Assembly: GCA_050261515.1 (NCBI GenBank)
Contig: JBLNDJ010000040.1
Location: forward strand, 67,456-131,455
Direction: 5' to 3'
DNA length: 64,000 bases
Source of the DNA: JBLNDJ01 sp050261515
Lineage (GTDB): Bacteria; Acidobacteriota; Terriglobia; Bryobacterales; Bryobacteraceae
The first letter of the stretch is position 1, and each line of letters begins with the position of its first letter. Under the pieces are notes generated by a model, which had not been told where the DNA came from, did not search any database, and worked only from the letters and a program-made list of their open reading frames with translations. Of the stretch, positions 16,181-24,948 are shown in pieces. Both the position numbers and the translations under genes were made by a program.

Positions 16181-16936
16181 ATGGGGCGGTTGGAAGGGCG
16201 CGTGGCGCTGGTGACGGGCGCAAGCAAGGGGCTGGGAAAAGCGATCGCTCTGGCGCTGGCGGGCGAGGGCGCGCGGGTCGCGCTGGTGTCTCGCAACCGG
16301 GCTGAATTGGAGGAGGCCGCCGGGGAGGTGCGCGCGGCCGGGGCTCCCGAGGCCGCGGTGTTCGCGGCCGATGTCACCGATGAAGCGCAGGTGGAGCGGC
16401 TGGCTCGCGATGTCTTCGACAAGTTCGGCGCGGTGCAGATTCTGGTGAACAACGCCGGCGTGAACGTAAGGAAGAACCTGACGGAGTTTACGCTCGACGA
16501 GTGGCGGCGCGTGATGGACACGAACCTCACGGGCGTGTTCCTGATGTGCCGCGCGTTCGTGCCGCGCATGAAGGGGACGGGCTACGGGCGGGTTGTGAAT
16601 CTCGGGTCCACGATGAGCCACATCGCGCTGGGGCTGCGGACGGCGTACTGCGCGAGCAAAGCGGGGGTGCTCGGGCTCACGCGCGCGCTGGCGCTCGAGC
16701 TGGCGACCGAGGGCATCACGGTGAACGCCATCAGCCCGGGGCCGTTTGCGACCGAGATGAACAAGCCGCTGCTCGATAATCCCGAGGTACACCAGTTCTT
16801 CACGTCGCGGATTCCGGTGGGGCGTTGGGGGAAGGTCGAGGAGGTAGGGCAGCTCGCCGTGTACCTGTGCCTGGAGGAGGCCGCGTTCGTCACCGGGACG
16901 GACGTGCTGATCGACGGCGGCTGGTGCGCGCAATGA
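16181..16936 (+). CDS. Short-chain dehydrogenase/reductase (SDR)
   Basis: A 251-residue classical SDR with the nucleotide-binding motif TGASKGLG (~12), an NNAG motif (~90), the catalytic Ser in LGSTMSH (~145) and the YxxxK active site as AYCASKAG (~156). The C-terminal segment (FVTGTDVLIDGGW) is typical of FabG-like reductases. The stop overlaps the next start (ATGA). It heads a set with a sugar-type binding lipoprotein and an Ldh2-type dehydrogenase, suggesting oxidation of a sugar or hydroxy acid. The exact substrate is unknown. Confidence 0.9.
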   Translation: MGRLEGRVALVTGASKGLGKAIALALAGEGARVALVSRNRAELEEAAGEVRAAGAPEAAVFAADVTDEAQVERLARDVFDKFGAVQILVNNAGVNVRKNLTEFTLDEWRRVMDTNLTGVFLMCRAFVPRMKGTGYGRVVNLGSTMSHIALGLRTAYCASKAGVLGLTRALALELATEGITVNAISPGPFATEMNKPLLDNPEVHQFFTSRIPVGRWGKVEEVGQLAVYLCLEEAAFVTGTDVLIDGGWCAQ

Positions 16937-17889
16937 GGGCGTGGGTCGCGGCGGCGGCGCTGTGCGCGGTCGCGCTCGGCGGATGCAACCGGTCGCGGAA
17001 GAAGGTGATCGCGGTCGTTCCGAAGGCTACGTCGCACACGTTCTGGGTGTCGGTGGAGGCCGGGGCGCGCGCGGCGGGGCGCGATCTCGACGTGGACGTG
17101 CTGTGGAACGGGCCGGCGCAGGAGACCGAGTACGACCGGCAGATCCAGATCGTCGATTCGATGGTGGCGCGGCACGTGGACGGGCTGGCGCTTGCGGCGA
17201 CCGAGCGGAAGGCGCTGGTGGGGCCGGTGGGGCGCGCGATGGCGGCGGGGATTCCGGTGACGATCTTCGATTCGGGCCTCGATTCGGAAAACTACATGAC
17301 GTTCCTCGCCACGAACAACTACGAGGCGGGCCAGATGGCGGCGCGCGAGCTGGCAAGGCTGCTGGGCGGCCGGGGGAAGGTCGGGATCGTGCTGCACGCG
17401 CCGGGGAGCCTTTCGACGATGGATCGCGAGCGCGGCTTCGAGGACGCGATGACGAAGGAGTTTCCGCAGGTGCGCATCGTGGCGCGGCAGTATGGGATGT
17501 CGAGCCGCGCGAAATCGCGCGATGCGGCGGAGAATATTCTGACGGCGACGCCGGATCTGGACGGGCTGTTCGCATCGACCGAGCCGAGCGCGGCCGGGGC
17601 GGCGCTGGCGATCAAGAGCCGCGGGCTGGCGGGGAAGGTGAAATTCATCGCGTTCGACGCGTCCGAAAGCATGGTGGCGGACCTGCGGGCGGGGCTGATT
17701 CACGCGATGGTGGTGCAGGACCCGTTCCGCATCGGGTACGAGTCCGTGAAGACGCTGGTCGATAAGCTGCACGGAAAGCAGCCGCCGAAGCACATCGACC
17801 TGAGCGCGCGCGTGGTGCGGGCCGTGGACCTCGACAAGCCCGAGATTCACGCGCTGCTGTTTCCCGATTTGAAGAAGGGACTGCAATGA
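16933..17889 (+). CDS. Periplasmic sugar-binding lipoprotein (ABC type, peripla_BP_4)
   Basis: A 318-residue protein with a lipobox (VALGGC, Cys ~17) and the two-lobed fold of ribose/galactose-type binding proteins: VIAVVPKATSHTFW (~26), an IPVTIFDSGLDS segment (~100), the conserved ATNNYEAGQMAARELA (~120) and KFIAFDASESMV (~240). It is joined to the SDR gene by a 4-nt overlap and to the next gene in the same way. No ABC ATPase or permease accompanies it, so it either recruits a distant transporter or acts as a sensor. Confidence 0.88.
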   Translation: MRAWVAAAALCAVALGGCNRSRKKVIAVVPKATSHTFWVSVEAGARAAGRDLDVDVLWNGPAQETEYDRQIQIVDSMVARHVDGLALAATERKALVGPVGRAMAAGIPVTIFDSGLDSENYMTFLATNNYEAGQMAARELARLLGGRGKVGIVLHAPGSLSTMDRERGFEDAMTKEFPQVRIVARQYGMSSRAKSRDAAENILTATPDLDGLFASTEPSAAGAALAIKSRGLAGKVKFIAFDASESMVADLRAGLIHAMVVQDPFRIGYESVKTLVDKLHGKQPPKHIDLSARVVRAVDLDKPEIHALLFPDLKKGLQ

Positions 17890-18917
17890 AGGTGGTGCGG
17901 GCGGCGGAGCTCGAGGAGTTCGCGGTGCGGCTGCTCGAGGGCGCGGGGGTCGAGAGCGCGAAGGCGCGGCTGGTGGCGGCGTCGCTGGTGGAAGGTAACC
18001 TGCGCGGCGTCGATTCGCACGGTGTGGCGGTGCTGCCGCACTACGTGGACCAGATCGAGGCGGGCGACGTGGAGCCGCGGTGCGCGGGGCACGTGGTTTC
18101 CGAAAACGGCGCGTGCCTGCTCTACGATGCGGAGCACGGGTTCGGCTTCGTGACGGCGGAGATCTGCTGCGGGCACGCGGTGCGGCTGGCGAAGGCGCAC
18201 GGCATCTCGATCGTTGTCGCGCGCGAGGCGAGCCACTTCGGCGTGGCGGCGCTGTGGACGAAGCGGATTTCGGCGGCCGGGCTGATCGGTATCGCGATGT
18301 GCGACGCGGGGCCGCAGGTGGCGCCGTGGCAGGGCAGGGACAGGCGCATCGGCACGAATCCGATTTCGGTGTCGGTGCCGCATCCGGAGGGCCGCGGATG
18401 GCTGCTGGATATGGCGACGACGACGGTCGCGCTGGGGAAGCTGGAGCAGGCGGAGCTGAAGGGCGAGCGGGAGATTCCGGCGGGCTGGGCGCTCGATGCA
18501 GACGGGCGGCCGACGACGGATCTGGCGACGGCGGTGCGCGGTCTGCTGACGCCGCTCGGCGGCTACAAGGGCAGCGGGCTGGGCGTGATGGTGGAGGTGC
18601 TGTGCGCGGTGCTCGGCGGCGGCGCGATGGCGAGCGAGATCCGCGGGGTCCGGATGCACGGGCGGCACTCGCGGGTGAACCATGTGTTTCTGGCGATCGA
18701 TGTCGCGCGGTTTCTTCCGCTCGAGGAGTTTTACGCGCGCATGGAGAAGCTGGTGGGCGAGCTGAAATCGAGCGCCCCGGCCGCGGGCTTTAGCGAGGTG
18801 CTCGTGGCGGGCGATCCTGAATGGCGGACGGAACAGGAGCGGCGGGAGAAGGGCATTCCGCTGCCGGACGCGGCGTGGGAAGAGCTGCTGGCGACTGCCA
18901 AGCGCCTGGGCGTGTGA
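17886..18917 (+). CDS. Malate/L-lactate dehydrogenase family (Ldh2) oxidoreductase
   Basis: A 343-residue NAD(P)-dependent oxidoreductase of the Ldh2 fold. Conserved family signatures are visible: LRGVDSHGVAVLPHYV (~40-55), ASHFGVAALWTKR (~115), GTNPISVSVP (~155), LLDMATTTVALGKLE (~170) and GYKGSGLGVMVEVL (~225), with the substrate-site D-S-H and H-F motifs present. These enzymes oxidise 2-hydroxy acids such as malate, lactate or sugar-derived hydroxy acids. It overlaps the binding-protein gene by 4 nt. Confidence 0.9.
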   Translation: MKVVRAAELEEFAVRLLEGAGVESAKARLVAASLVEGNLRGVDSHGVAVLPHYVDQIEAGDVEPRCAGHVVSENGACLLYDAEHGFGFVTAEICCGHAVRLAKAHGISIVVAREASHFGVAALWTKRISAAGLIGIAMCDAGPQVAPWQGRDRRIGTNPISVSVPHPEGRGWLLDMATTTVALGKLEQAELKGEREIPAGWALDADGRPTTDLATAVRGLLTPLGGYKGSGLGVMVEVLCAVLGGGAMASEIRGVRMHGRHSRVNHVFLAIDVARFLPLEEFYARMEKLVGELKSSAPAAGFSEVLVAGDPEWRTEQERREKGIPLPDAAWEELLATAKRLGV

Positions 18918-18928
18918 AAATAGATCGA

Positions 18929-19159
18929 ATGCCTGATCAGCCTGGTTTTGAGGCTTGCCTGGAGGAGCTGGAGAAGGTTGTCAAGCAGCTCGAGGGCGGC
19001 GATTTGCCTCTGGAGCGCGCGCTCGAGTTGTTTGAGAAGGGCGTTGAGCTGAGCGAGAGCTGCCGCAGACAGCTCGAGGAGGCGGAGACGCGTGTCGAGG
19101 CGCTGATCAAGAAGAACGGGAAGTACCAGCCCGAGCCCTTCGGCCCCGACAAAGGATGA
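18929..19159 (+). CDS. xseB: Exodeoxyribonuclease VII small subunit
   Basis: A 76-residue protein with the canonical ExoVII small-subunit pattern (FEACLEELEKVVKQLEGGDL, then ELFEKGVEL, CRRQLEEAETRV), predicted to be a two-helix coiled-coil that binds XseA. ATG 18929 is used; a GTG at 18914 in the same frame overlaps the previous stop and would add five residues. It overlaps the prenyl synthase by 4 nt. The large subunit gene xseA is not in the window. Confidence 0.93.
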   Translation: MPDQPGFEACLEELEKVVKQLEGGDLPLERALELFEKGVELSESCRRQLEEAETRVEALIKKNGKYQPEPFGPDKG

Positions 19160-20013
19160 ACTTCCGCGATTACCTGAAACAGCAGCAGGCGCTGATCGAC
19201 GCAGCGCTGGACCGCCTGGTTCCACCCGCCGAGGCCGCGCCCGAGACGATTCACCGCGCGATGCGGTACAGCTTGTTTGCGGGCGGAAAGCGCATACGGC
19301 CGGTCCTGTGCCTCGAGGCGGCGCACACGGTTTCCGATGACGCTCCGGGCGCGATCGAAGCCGCTTGCGCGCTCGAGATGATCCATACGTACTCGCTGAT
19401 CCACGACGACCTGCCGGCGCTCGACAACGACGACCTGCGGCGCGGGCGCCCGACGTGCCATAAGCAGTTTGGCGAGGCGATGGCGATTCTGGCGGGCGAC
19501 GCCCTGCTCACGCTCGCCTTCGAGGTGCTCGGCGATGTGCGCCTCGTGCGGGAGTTGGCGCACGCCGCGGGCACGATGGGCGGCATGATCGGCGGGCAGG
19601 TGGCCGATCTCGAGGGGGAGGGACAAGAGCCCACGGCCGCGCTGCTCGAGACGATCCACCGCGCGAAGACCGGCGCTTTACTGGGCGCGAGCGTTCGGAT
19701 GGGCGCGATCTCGGCCGGCGCCGATGAACGGCAGCTTGAAGCGCTCACGTGTTACGGGCGGCACGTCGGGCTCGCGTTTCAGATCGTCGACGATTTGCTG
19801 GACGTCGAGCAGTCGTCGGAGGCGCTCGGCAAGACCGCGGGCAAGGACGCGCAGCAGCACAAGATCACGTTCCCGGCGGTGTACGGCATCGAGGCCTCGC
19901 ATCGCATGGCGGAGGAGGAACGCGCGGGCGCGCACGCGGCGCTCGGTATTTTCGGCGCGCGCGGGGACCGGCTGCGCGAGCTTGCCGATTTGATCGTGCA
20001 GCGCACCGCATGA
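19156..20013 (+). CDS. ispA: Farnesyl/geranyl diphosphate synthase (trans-prenyl synthase)
   Basis: A 285-residue short-chain prenyl diphosphate synthase. Both Asp-rich motifs are present: the first as LIHDDLPALDNDD (~82-94) and the second as IVDDLLD (~211-218), with the FAGGKRIRP start signature at ~36-45. It condenses IPP with DMAPP/GPP to make the C15 precursor. Position between xseB and tlyA is the usual order, but the dxs gene often found next to it is absent here. Confidence 0.93.
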   Translation: MNFRDYLKQQQALIDAALDRLVPPAEAAPETIHRAMRYSLFAGGKRIRPVLCLEAAHTVSDDAPGAIEAACALEMIHTYSLIHDDLPALDNDDLRRGRPTCHKQFGEAMAILAGDALLTLAFEVLGDVRLVRELAHAAGTMGGMIGGQVADLEGEGQEPTAALLETIHRAKTGALLGASVRMGAISAGADERQLEALTCYGRHVGLAFQIVDDLLDVEQSSEALGKTAGKDAQQHKITFPAVYGIEASHRMAEEERAGAHAALGIFGARGDRLRELADLIVQRTA

Positions 20014-20744
20014 AGCCTCGCGAACGCCGCCGCCTGGACCAGTTGCTGGTAGACCGTGGGCTGGCCGAAACGCGCGCGAAGGCGCAGGCGCTGGTGCTCG
20101 CCGGCGAGGTGCTGGTCAACGGGCAGAAGGCGGACAAGCCCGGCCACGCGACCGCGGACGATGCCGCGATCGAAGTGGCCGCTCAGCCGCGCTACGTGGG
20201 ACGCGGCGGGCTGAAGCTCGAACGGGCGCTCGAGCATTTCGCAATCGATGTGGGCGGGCGCGTCTGCGCGGATATCGGAGCGTCTACCGGCGGGTTCACC
20301 GACTGCATGCTCCAGCACGGGGCGGCGCGCGTGTACGCCGTTGACGTGGGCTCGGGACAGCTCGATTGGAAACTGCGGAACGATGCGCGCGTCGTGGTGC
20401 GCGAGGGAATCAATGCGCGATACCTGCGGTTCGAGGACATCGGCGAGAAGGTGGATTTCGCGGCCTTCGACGTCAGCTTCATCTCGGTCACGCTGATTTT
20501 GCCGGCCGCGGCGCCGCTCGTTAAAGAAACCGGCGGGATGGTTATACTTGTTAAGCCGCAATTCGAGGTAGGGCGCGGGCAGGTCGGGAAGGGCGGCATT
20601 GTGCGCGATCCCGAGCTGCACAAGCAGGCTTGCGAGCGCGTGGCGCGGGCCGCCTCGGAATTGGGCTTCGCGACGAACGTGATCGAGAGCCCGATTCTCG
20701 GCGCGGAAGGGAACAGGGAATTTCTGCTTTATGCTCGACATTAG
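20010..20744 (+). CDS. tlyA: TlyA-type 23S/16S rRNA 2'-O-methyltransferase
   Basis: A 244-residue protein with an N-terminal S4 RNA-binding domain (RRRLDQLLVDRGLAETRAKA, ~5-65) and an FtsJ-like Rossmann methyltransferase domain (~65-240; SAM-binding IGASTGGFTD, with YAVDVGSGQL and FDVSFIS). It is the family annotated as TlyA/hemolysin A, which methylates ribosomal RNA ribose. The ATG at 20010 overlaps the prenyl synthase stop by 4 nt. Confidence 0.92.
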   Translation: MKPRERRRLDQLLVDRGLAETRAKAQALVLAGEVLVNGQKADKPGHATADDAAIEVAAQPRYVGRGGLKLERALEHFAIDVGGRVCADIGASTGGFTDCMLQHGAARVYAVDVGSGQLDWKLRNDARVVVREGINARYLRFEDIGEKVDFAAFDVSFISVTLILPAAAPLVKETGGMVILVKPQFEVGRGQVGKGGIVRDPELHKQACERVARAASELGFATNVIESPILGAEGNREFLLYARH

Positions 20745-21594
20745 AATCGTCGGCATCTTCTCGAAGCCGAACGCACCTGCTGCGGCGCGCATCGTGCCGG
20801 GTCTTGTCGAGTGGCTGCGAAACCGCGGGCTGGCGGTCCGGATGGACGAGACCACGGCGGCGTACCTGGGTTCCAGCGCGGGGCTTGCGCGCGAAGACGT
20901 GCCGGAAGGCGCGGGACTGCTGGTGGTGCTCGGCGGGGACGGCACCCTGCTGGCGGCGGCGCGCGCGTTGAACGGCCGGCAGATTCCGGTGTTCCCGGTA
21001 AACCTCGGGGGCCTGGGGTTCCTCACTGCGATCACAACCGAAGTTCTCTATCCCGAGCTCGAGCGCGCGTTCCGCGGGGAGCACCGCATCGGACGCCGGC
21101 GCATGCTGCGGTGCGAGTTGATGCGCGACGGCGTTAAGGCCGCCGAGCACCAGGCGCTCAACGACGTCGTGATCTCGAAGGCGTCGATCGCGCGCATGAT
21201 CGATCTCGATGCGTTCGTGGACGAAAGCTTCATGTGCGCCTACAAGGCCGACGGGCTCATCATCTGCACGCCGACCGGCTCGACCGCCTACTCGCTGTCG
21301 GCGGGCGGCCCGATCATCTTCCCGCGGGTGGCCGCGATTTCGATTACGCCGATTTGCCCGCATATGCTCACGAACCGGCCCGTCATTGTGCCGGACACGA
21401 GCACGATCACGGCCGTCAATCGCGCGAGTGATTCCGATTCGTATCTCACGATCGACGGGCAGGTGGGCGAACCGCTGCGCAGCGGCGATAGGGTGGTGTG
21501 CAGCCGCTCTCCGCACGTGCTGCAACTGATTCGCCCGCCGAAATCGATGTTCTTCGACGTGCTGCGGCAGAAGTTGAAGTGGGGCGAACGGTAA
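20731..21594 (+). CDS. nadK: NAD kinase
   Basis: A 287-residue ATP-NAD kinase. The signature GGDGT is present (VLGGDGTLLAAA, ~70), as are the catalytic-site region LNDVVISK (~150) and the conserved PTGSTAYSLSAGGP (~180). It phosphorylates NAD to NADP in the cytosol. Its start overlaps the tlyA end by 14 bp, consistent with the common tlyA-nadK coupling. Confidence 0.95.
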   Translation: MLDIRIVGIFSKPNAPAAARIVPGLVEWLRNRGLAVRMDETTAAYLGSSAGLAREDVPEGAGLLVVLGGDGTLLAAARALNGRQIPVFPVNLGGLGFLTAITTEVLYPELERAFRGEHRIGRRRMLRCELMRDGVKAAEHQALNDVVISKASIARMIDLDAFVDESFMCAYKADGLIICTPTGSTAYSLSAGGPIIFPRVAAISITPICPHMLTNRPVIVPDTSTITAVNRASDSDSYLTIDGQVGEPLRSGDRVVCSRSPHVLQLIRPPKSMFFDVLRQKLKWGER

Positions 21595-21608
21595 GCGGAC
21601 TCGAAGCG

Positions 21609-23702
21609 ATGCGCGTATTGCTCGCCCACAACTCGCTTTATTTTCCATCGCACGGCGGCGGGGACAAATCGAACCGCCTGCTCATGCAAGGCCTGGCGGA
21701 GCTGGGCCACGATGTGCGCGTAGTGGCGCGCGTGGAGAAGTTCGGCGCGGAAGCCCACCGGGAACTGGTGGCCGAACTGGCGCGCCGGGGCGTGACTCCG
21801 CGGGAAGACGCCGGGGGGCTCCGGATGGGGCTGAACGGCGTCGATGTGCACGTGCTGACGCGCAAGCCGCATCTGCGGGCTTATTTCACCGAACAGATTT
21901 GCGAATTCCGGCCGGATGTGATTCTGACTTCGACCGACGACCCGGCGCACCTGTTGCTCGACGCGGCGCTGCGTTCGCGGGCGCATGTCGTGTACCTGGT
22001 GCGCGCGACGATCGCCGCGCCGTTCGGCCCCGACAGCTCGATGCCCAGCGCCGTCAAGACGAAGGCGCTCCGGCGCGTGGACGGCGCGGTGGCGGTGAGC
22101 GAGTCGGTGGCCGCATATGTGCGGCAGTGGGGCGGGATGGACTGTGTGCACGTGCCGATCTCGCTGCTCGAGAAAAGCGAATATCCGCTGCTCGGGCGGT
22201 TCGACAACCGGTTCGTGCTGATGGTGAATCCGTGCGCGGTGAAAGGGATTTCGATTTTCCTGGCCCTGGCGGATCGTTTCCCCGAGGCCGAATTTGCAGC
22301 GGTGCCGACGTGGGGCACGACGGCGGACGATCTCGCGGCGCTGCGCAAGCGGGCCAACGTCACGGTGTGCGATCCGGTGGACGACTTCGACGAACTGCTC
22401 AGGCAGACGCGCGTGGTGCTGGTGCCCTCGCTGTGGGCCGAGGCGCGTTCGCGCGTGATTCTCGAGGCGATGTCGCGCGGGATTCCCGTGCTGGCGAGCG
22501 ACGTCGGGGGGCTGGCGGAGGCGAAGCTAGGCGTGGATTATCTGCTGCCCGTCGCGCCAGTGGAACGGTATCGCGCAGCCGTCGATGAATTGATGGTGCC
22601 GGTGGCGGAGATTCCGGAGCAGGACACGCGGCCGTGGGCGGCGGTGCTCGAACGGCTGTTTACGGATCGGGAACACTGGGAGGCGCTGTCGGCCGAATCG
22701 CGGCGGGCGGCTCTCGAGTATGCACGGAACTTGAGCGCGCGTCCGTTTGCGGAGTATCTGGAAAAAGTTGTGAAGGCGGAGAAGCGCCGTGAGAAGCCGC
22801 CGCAGGCCGGGGGCTTGCCCCACAAAGCGGAGAAGCCGGGGGAGATGTCCGCGGAGCGGCGGAAGTTGCTCGCGCTGCGGTTGAAGGCGAGCAGGGCGGA
22901 GATGGCCCGGCGCGCGACCGAGGCGGCCCGGGCGGCGTTGCCCGGCGTGGATATCGAGATTTTCTGGGACGACGGCATGTGGGTGCGCCGCGTGGGGTCG
23001 AACTACTTTCCGTTCCCCGAGGCGATCCGCGTGGAAGGCGCGAAGTGGACGGCGGTGGCGGGGATGGCGGAGAAATTCCTTCGCGACGCCGACGACTACT
23101 GGTTCCATGTGTACAAGCCAGCGGCCGGAGACGTGATCGTCGATATCGGCGCGGGCCGGGGCGAGGACGTTTTTGCGTTTTCGCGCGCGGTGGGGCGCGA
23201 AGGGCGCGTGTGGGCCATCGAGCCGCATCCGGTGTCGTTCGAGGTGCTGAAGCGATTCTGCGTCCTGAACGGGCTGGGTAACGTGACGCCGCTGAACTAC
23301 GCGTGCGTGTCGGAGCCCATGATGCTGCAAATCGAGACGCTGCCGGTGTGGGAGTCGAATTTCGTGCGCGCGGGCGAACGCACGGCGACGAGCCATCCGG
23401 TGGAGGGCAAGCGCTTCGACGATCTGTGCGCGGAGCGCGGAATCGGGCGCATCGATTTCCTCAAGATGAATATCGAGGGCGCCGAGCGCGAGGCGCTTGC
23501 GGGCGCCGGGGAGGCGCTCGGGCGCACGCGATACGTCTGCGTGGCGGCGCACGATTTCCGCGCCGGGCGGGGGGAGGGCGAGCAGTTCCGCACGCTGGCA
23601 TTCGTGCGGGAGTTCCTCGCCAAGGCGGGTTTCGAACTGATTACTCGCGACGACGACCCGCGCTACTACGTGCCGTATCACGTGCATGGGGTGAGGCGGT
23701 GA
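21609..23702 (+). CDS. Fused GT4 glycosyltransferase - FkbM methyltransferase
   Basis: A 697-residue protein with two enzyme modules. The N-terminal ~390 residues are a GT-B, GT4-like glycosyltransferase (start VLLAHNSLYFPSHGGGD; donor-site region PSLWAEARSRVILEAMSRG with E-x7-E near ~280). The C-terminal ~250 residues are an FkbM-type SAM methyltransferase (VIVDIGAGRGEDVFAFSRA, WAIEPHP, RIDFLKMNIEGAEREAL). A basic, Pro/Lys-rich linker (~385-420) joins them. ATG 21609 begins the GT fold directly. A likely role is glycan assembly with O-methylation of the added sugar. The same polypeptide doing both is unusual. It lies 14 nt after nadK. Confidence 0.85.
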   Translation: MRVLLAHNSLYFPSHGGGDKSNRLLMQGLAELGHDVRVVARVEKFGAEAHRELVAELARRGVTPREDAGGLRMGLNGVDVHVLTRKPHLRAYFTEQICEFRPDVILTSTDDPAHLLLDAALRSRAHVVYLVRATIAAPFGPDSSMPSAVKTKALRRVDGAVAVSESVAAYVRQWGGMDCVHVPISLLEKSEYPLLGRFDNRFVLMVNPCAVKGISIFLALADRFPEAEFAAVPTWGTTADDLAALRKRANVTVCDPVDDFDELLRQTRVVLVPSLWAEARSRVILEAMSRGIPVLASDVGGLAEAKLGVDYLLPVAPVERYRAAVDELMVPVAEIPEQDTRPWAAVLERLFTDREHWEALSAESRRAALEYARNLSARPFAEYLEKVVKAEKRREKPPQAGGLPHKAEKPGEMSAERRKLLALRLKASRAEMARRATEAARAALPGVDIEIFWDDGMWVRRVGSNYFPFPEAIRVEGAKWTAVAGMAEKFLRDADDYWFHVYKPAAGDVIVDIGAGRGEDVFAFSRAVGREGRVWAIEPHPVSFEVLKRFCVLNGLGNVTPLNYACVSEPMMLQIETLPVWESNFVRAGERTATSHPVEGKRFDDLCAERGIGRIDFLKMNIEGAEREALAGAGEALGRTRYVCVAAHDFRAGRGEGEQFRTLAFVREFLAKAGFELITRDDDPRYYVPYHVHGVRR
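22802..22824. repeat. REP-like hairpin inside the coding sequence of the GT-FkbM fusion
   Basis: GCAGGCC and GGCTTGC (22802-22808, 22812-22818) form a hairpin with a GGG loop (one G-T pair), followed by CCCCACA. The pattern, GCAGG then a TTGCCCCACA end, is shared with the intergenic palindrome at 14557-14580 (GCAGG then CTGCCCCACA). It encodes part of the interdomain linker. Confidence 0.5.
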
Positions 23703-23727
23703 GAGGCGCGGCCCGGCGGGGTGGGCG

Positions 23728-24948
23728 ATGAAACGCCTCTCGCTCACGGCCTGGATCTTCATCGGGATGGCCGCCGGCATTGCGCTTGGAGCGCTGGCGC
23801 CCGCGGCGGGCGTGAAGCTCGCGCCCGCGGCGAACATCTTTCTGCGACTGATCAAGTCGATTATCGCGCCTTTGATTTTCGGGACGCTCGTTTACGGCAT
23901 TGCGGGCGCGGGCAGCCTGAAGGCGATGGGCCGCATCGGCGTGAAGGCCATTGTGTACTTCGAAGCGGTCACGACGGCGGCGTTGTTCCTGGGGCTGGGT
24001 GCGGTGAACCTTATCAAGCCCGGGCAGGGAATGCGGCTGGAGCGGACGGCGGCGGAGGCCGCAGCGCCGGCGCCCATGCCTACCGCGGCGGGCGTGCTCG
24101 AACACACCTTTCCCGCAAGTATCATCGACGCGATGGCGCGCGGCGAGGTGCTGCAAATCGTGGTCTTCGCGTTTCTGTTCGGCGCGGCTTGCGTGGCGGT
24201 GGGGACGAAGGCGAAGATCGTGGTCGATTTCTGCGGCGCGCTCTCGGAGGTGATGTTCGGCTACACGCGCTACGTGATGTATCTCGCGCCGATCGGCGTT
24301 GGCGCGGCGATGGCGGCGACGGTGGGCAGCAAGGGATTCTCCGTTCTTTTCGGGCTCGGGAAACTGATCGCGACGATGTACGCCGCGCAGGCGGTGTTCG
24401 TGGTGTGCGTGCTGGGCGCGGTGATGCTCGCGGCGCGCATTCCGGTGTGGCGGTTCTACGAGGCCGCGCGCGAGCCGTTCCTGATTGCCTTTTCGACTGC
24501 GTCGAGCGAGGCCGCGATGCCGCGCGCGCTCGAAAACATGGAACGCTTCGGAGTCCCAAAGCACATCGTCGCGTTCGTGATTCCCACGGGGTACAGCTTC
24601 AACCTGGACGGCTCGACGCTCTACCTGTCGCTCGCGTCGGTGTTTGTCGCGCAGGCCGCGGGCATTTCGCTGTCGTTCGGCCAGCAGTTGTTCATGATGC
24701 TTACTCTGATGCTGACGAGCAAGGGCGTGGCGGGCGTGCCTCGGGCGTCGCTGGTGATCCTGTCGGGAACGCTGGCGACGTTCGGGCTGCCGCTCGAGGG
24801 CGTGGCCGTGCTGCTCGGCATCGACGCCGCGATGGACATGGCGCGGACGTCGGTGAACGTGCTCGGCAACTGCCTGGCAACGGCGGTGGTGGGGCGTTGG
24901 GAAGGCGGGAAACTTACGCCTTCTGAAACCACGGCCGCGCGGGCTTGA
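23728..24948 (+). CDS. Dicarboxylate/amino-acid:cation symporter (DAACS/SDF)
   Basis: A 406-residue inner-membrane transporter with about ten hydrophobic segments. Family features visible are LIKSIIAPLIFGTLVYGI (TM2 region, ~37), SSEAAMPRALENMERFG (re-entrant loop HP1, ~255), PTGYSFNLDGSTLYLSLA (TM7 NMDGT-like motif as NLDGS, ~290) and GVPRASLVILSGTL (HP2, ~330). It imports dicarboxylates or acidic/neutral amino acids with Na+ or H+. Its 3' end overlaps the convergent aldolase gene by 35 bp. Confidence 0.92.
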   Translation: MKRLSLTAWIFIGMAAGIALGALAPAAGVKLAPAANIFLRLIKSIIAPLIFGTLVYGIAGAGSLKAMGRIGVKAIVYFEAVTTAALFLGLGAVNLIKPGQGMRLERTAAEAAAPAPMPTAAGVLEHTFPASIIDAMARGEVLQIVVFAFLFGAACVAVGTKAKIVVDFCGALSEVMFGYTRYVMYLAPIGVGAAMAATVGSKGFSVLFGLGKLIATMYAAQAVFVVCVLGAVMLAARIPVWRFYEAAREPFLIAFSTASSEAAMPRALENMERFGVPKHIVAFVIPTGYSFNLDGSTLYLSLASVFVAQAAGISLSFGQQLFMMLTLMLTSKGVAGVPRASLVILSGTLATFGLPLEGVAVLLGIDAAMDMARTSVNVLGNCLATAVVGRWEGGKLTPSETTAARA

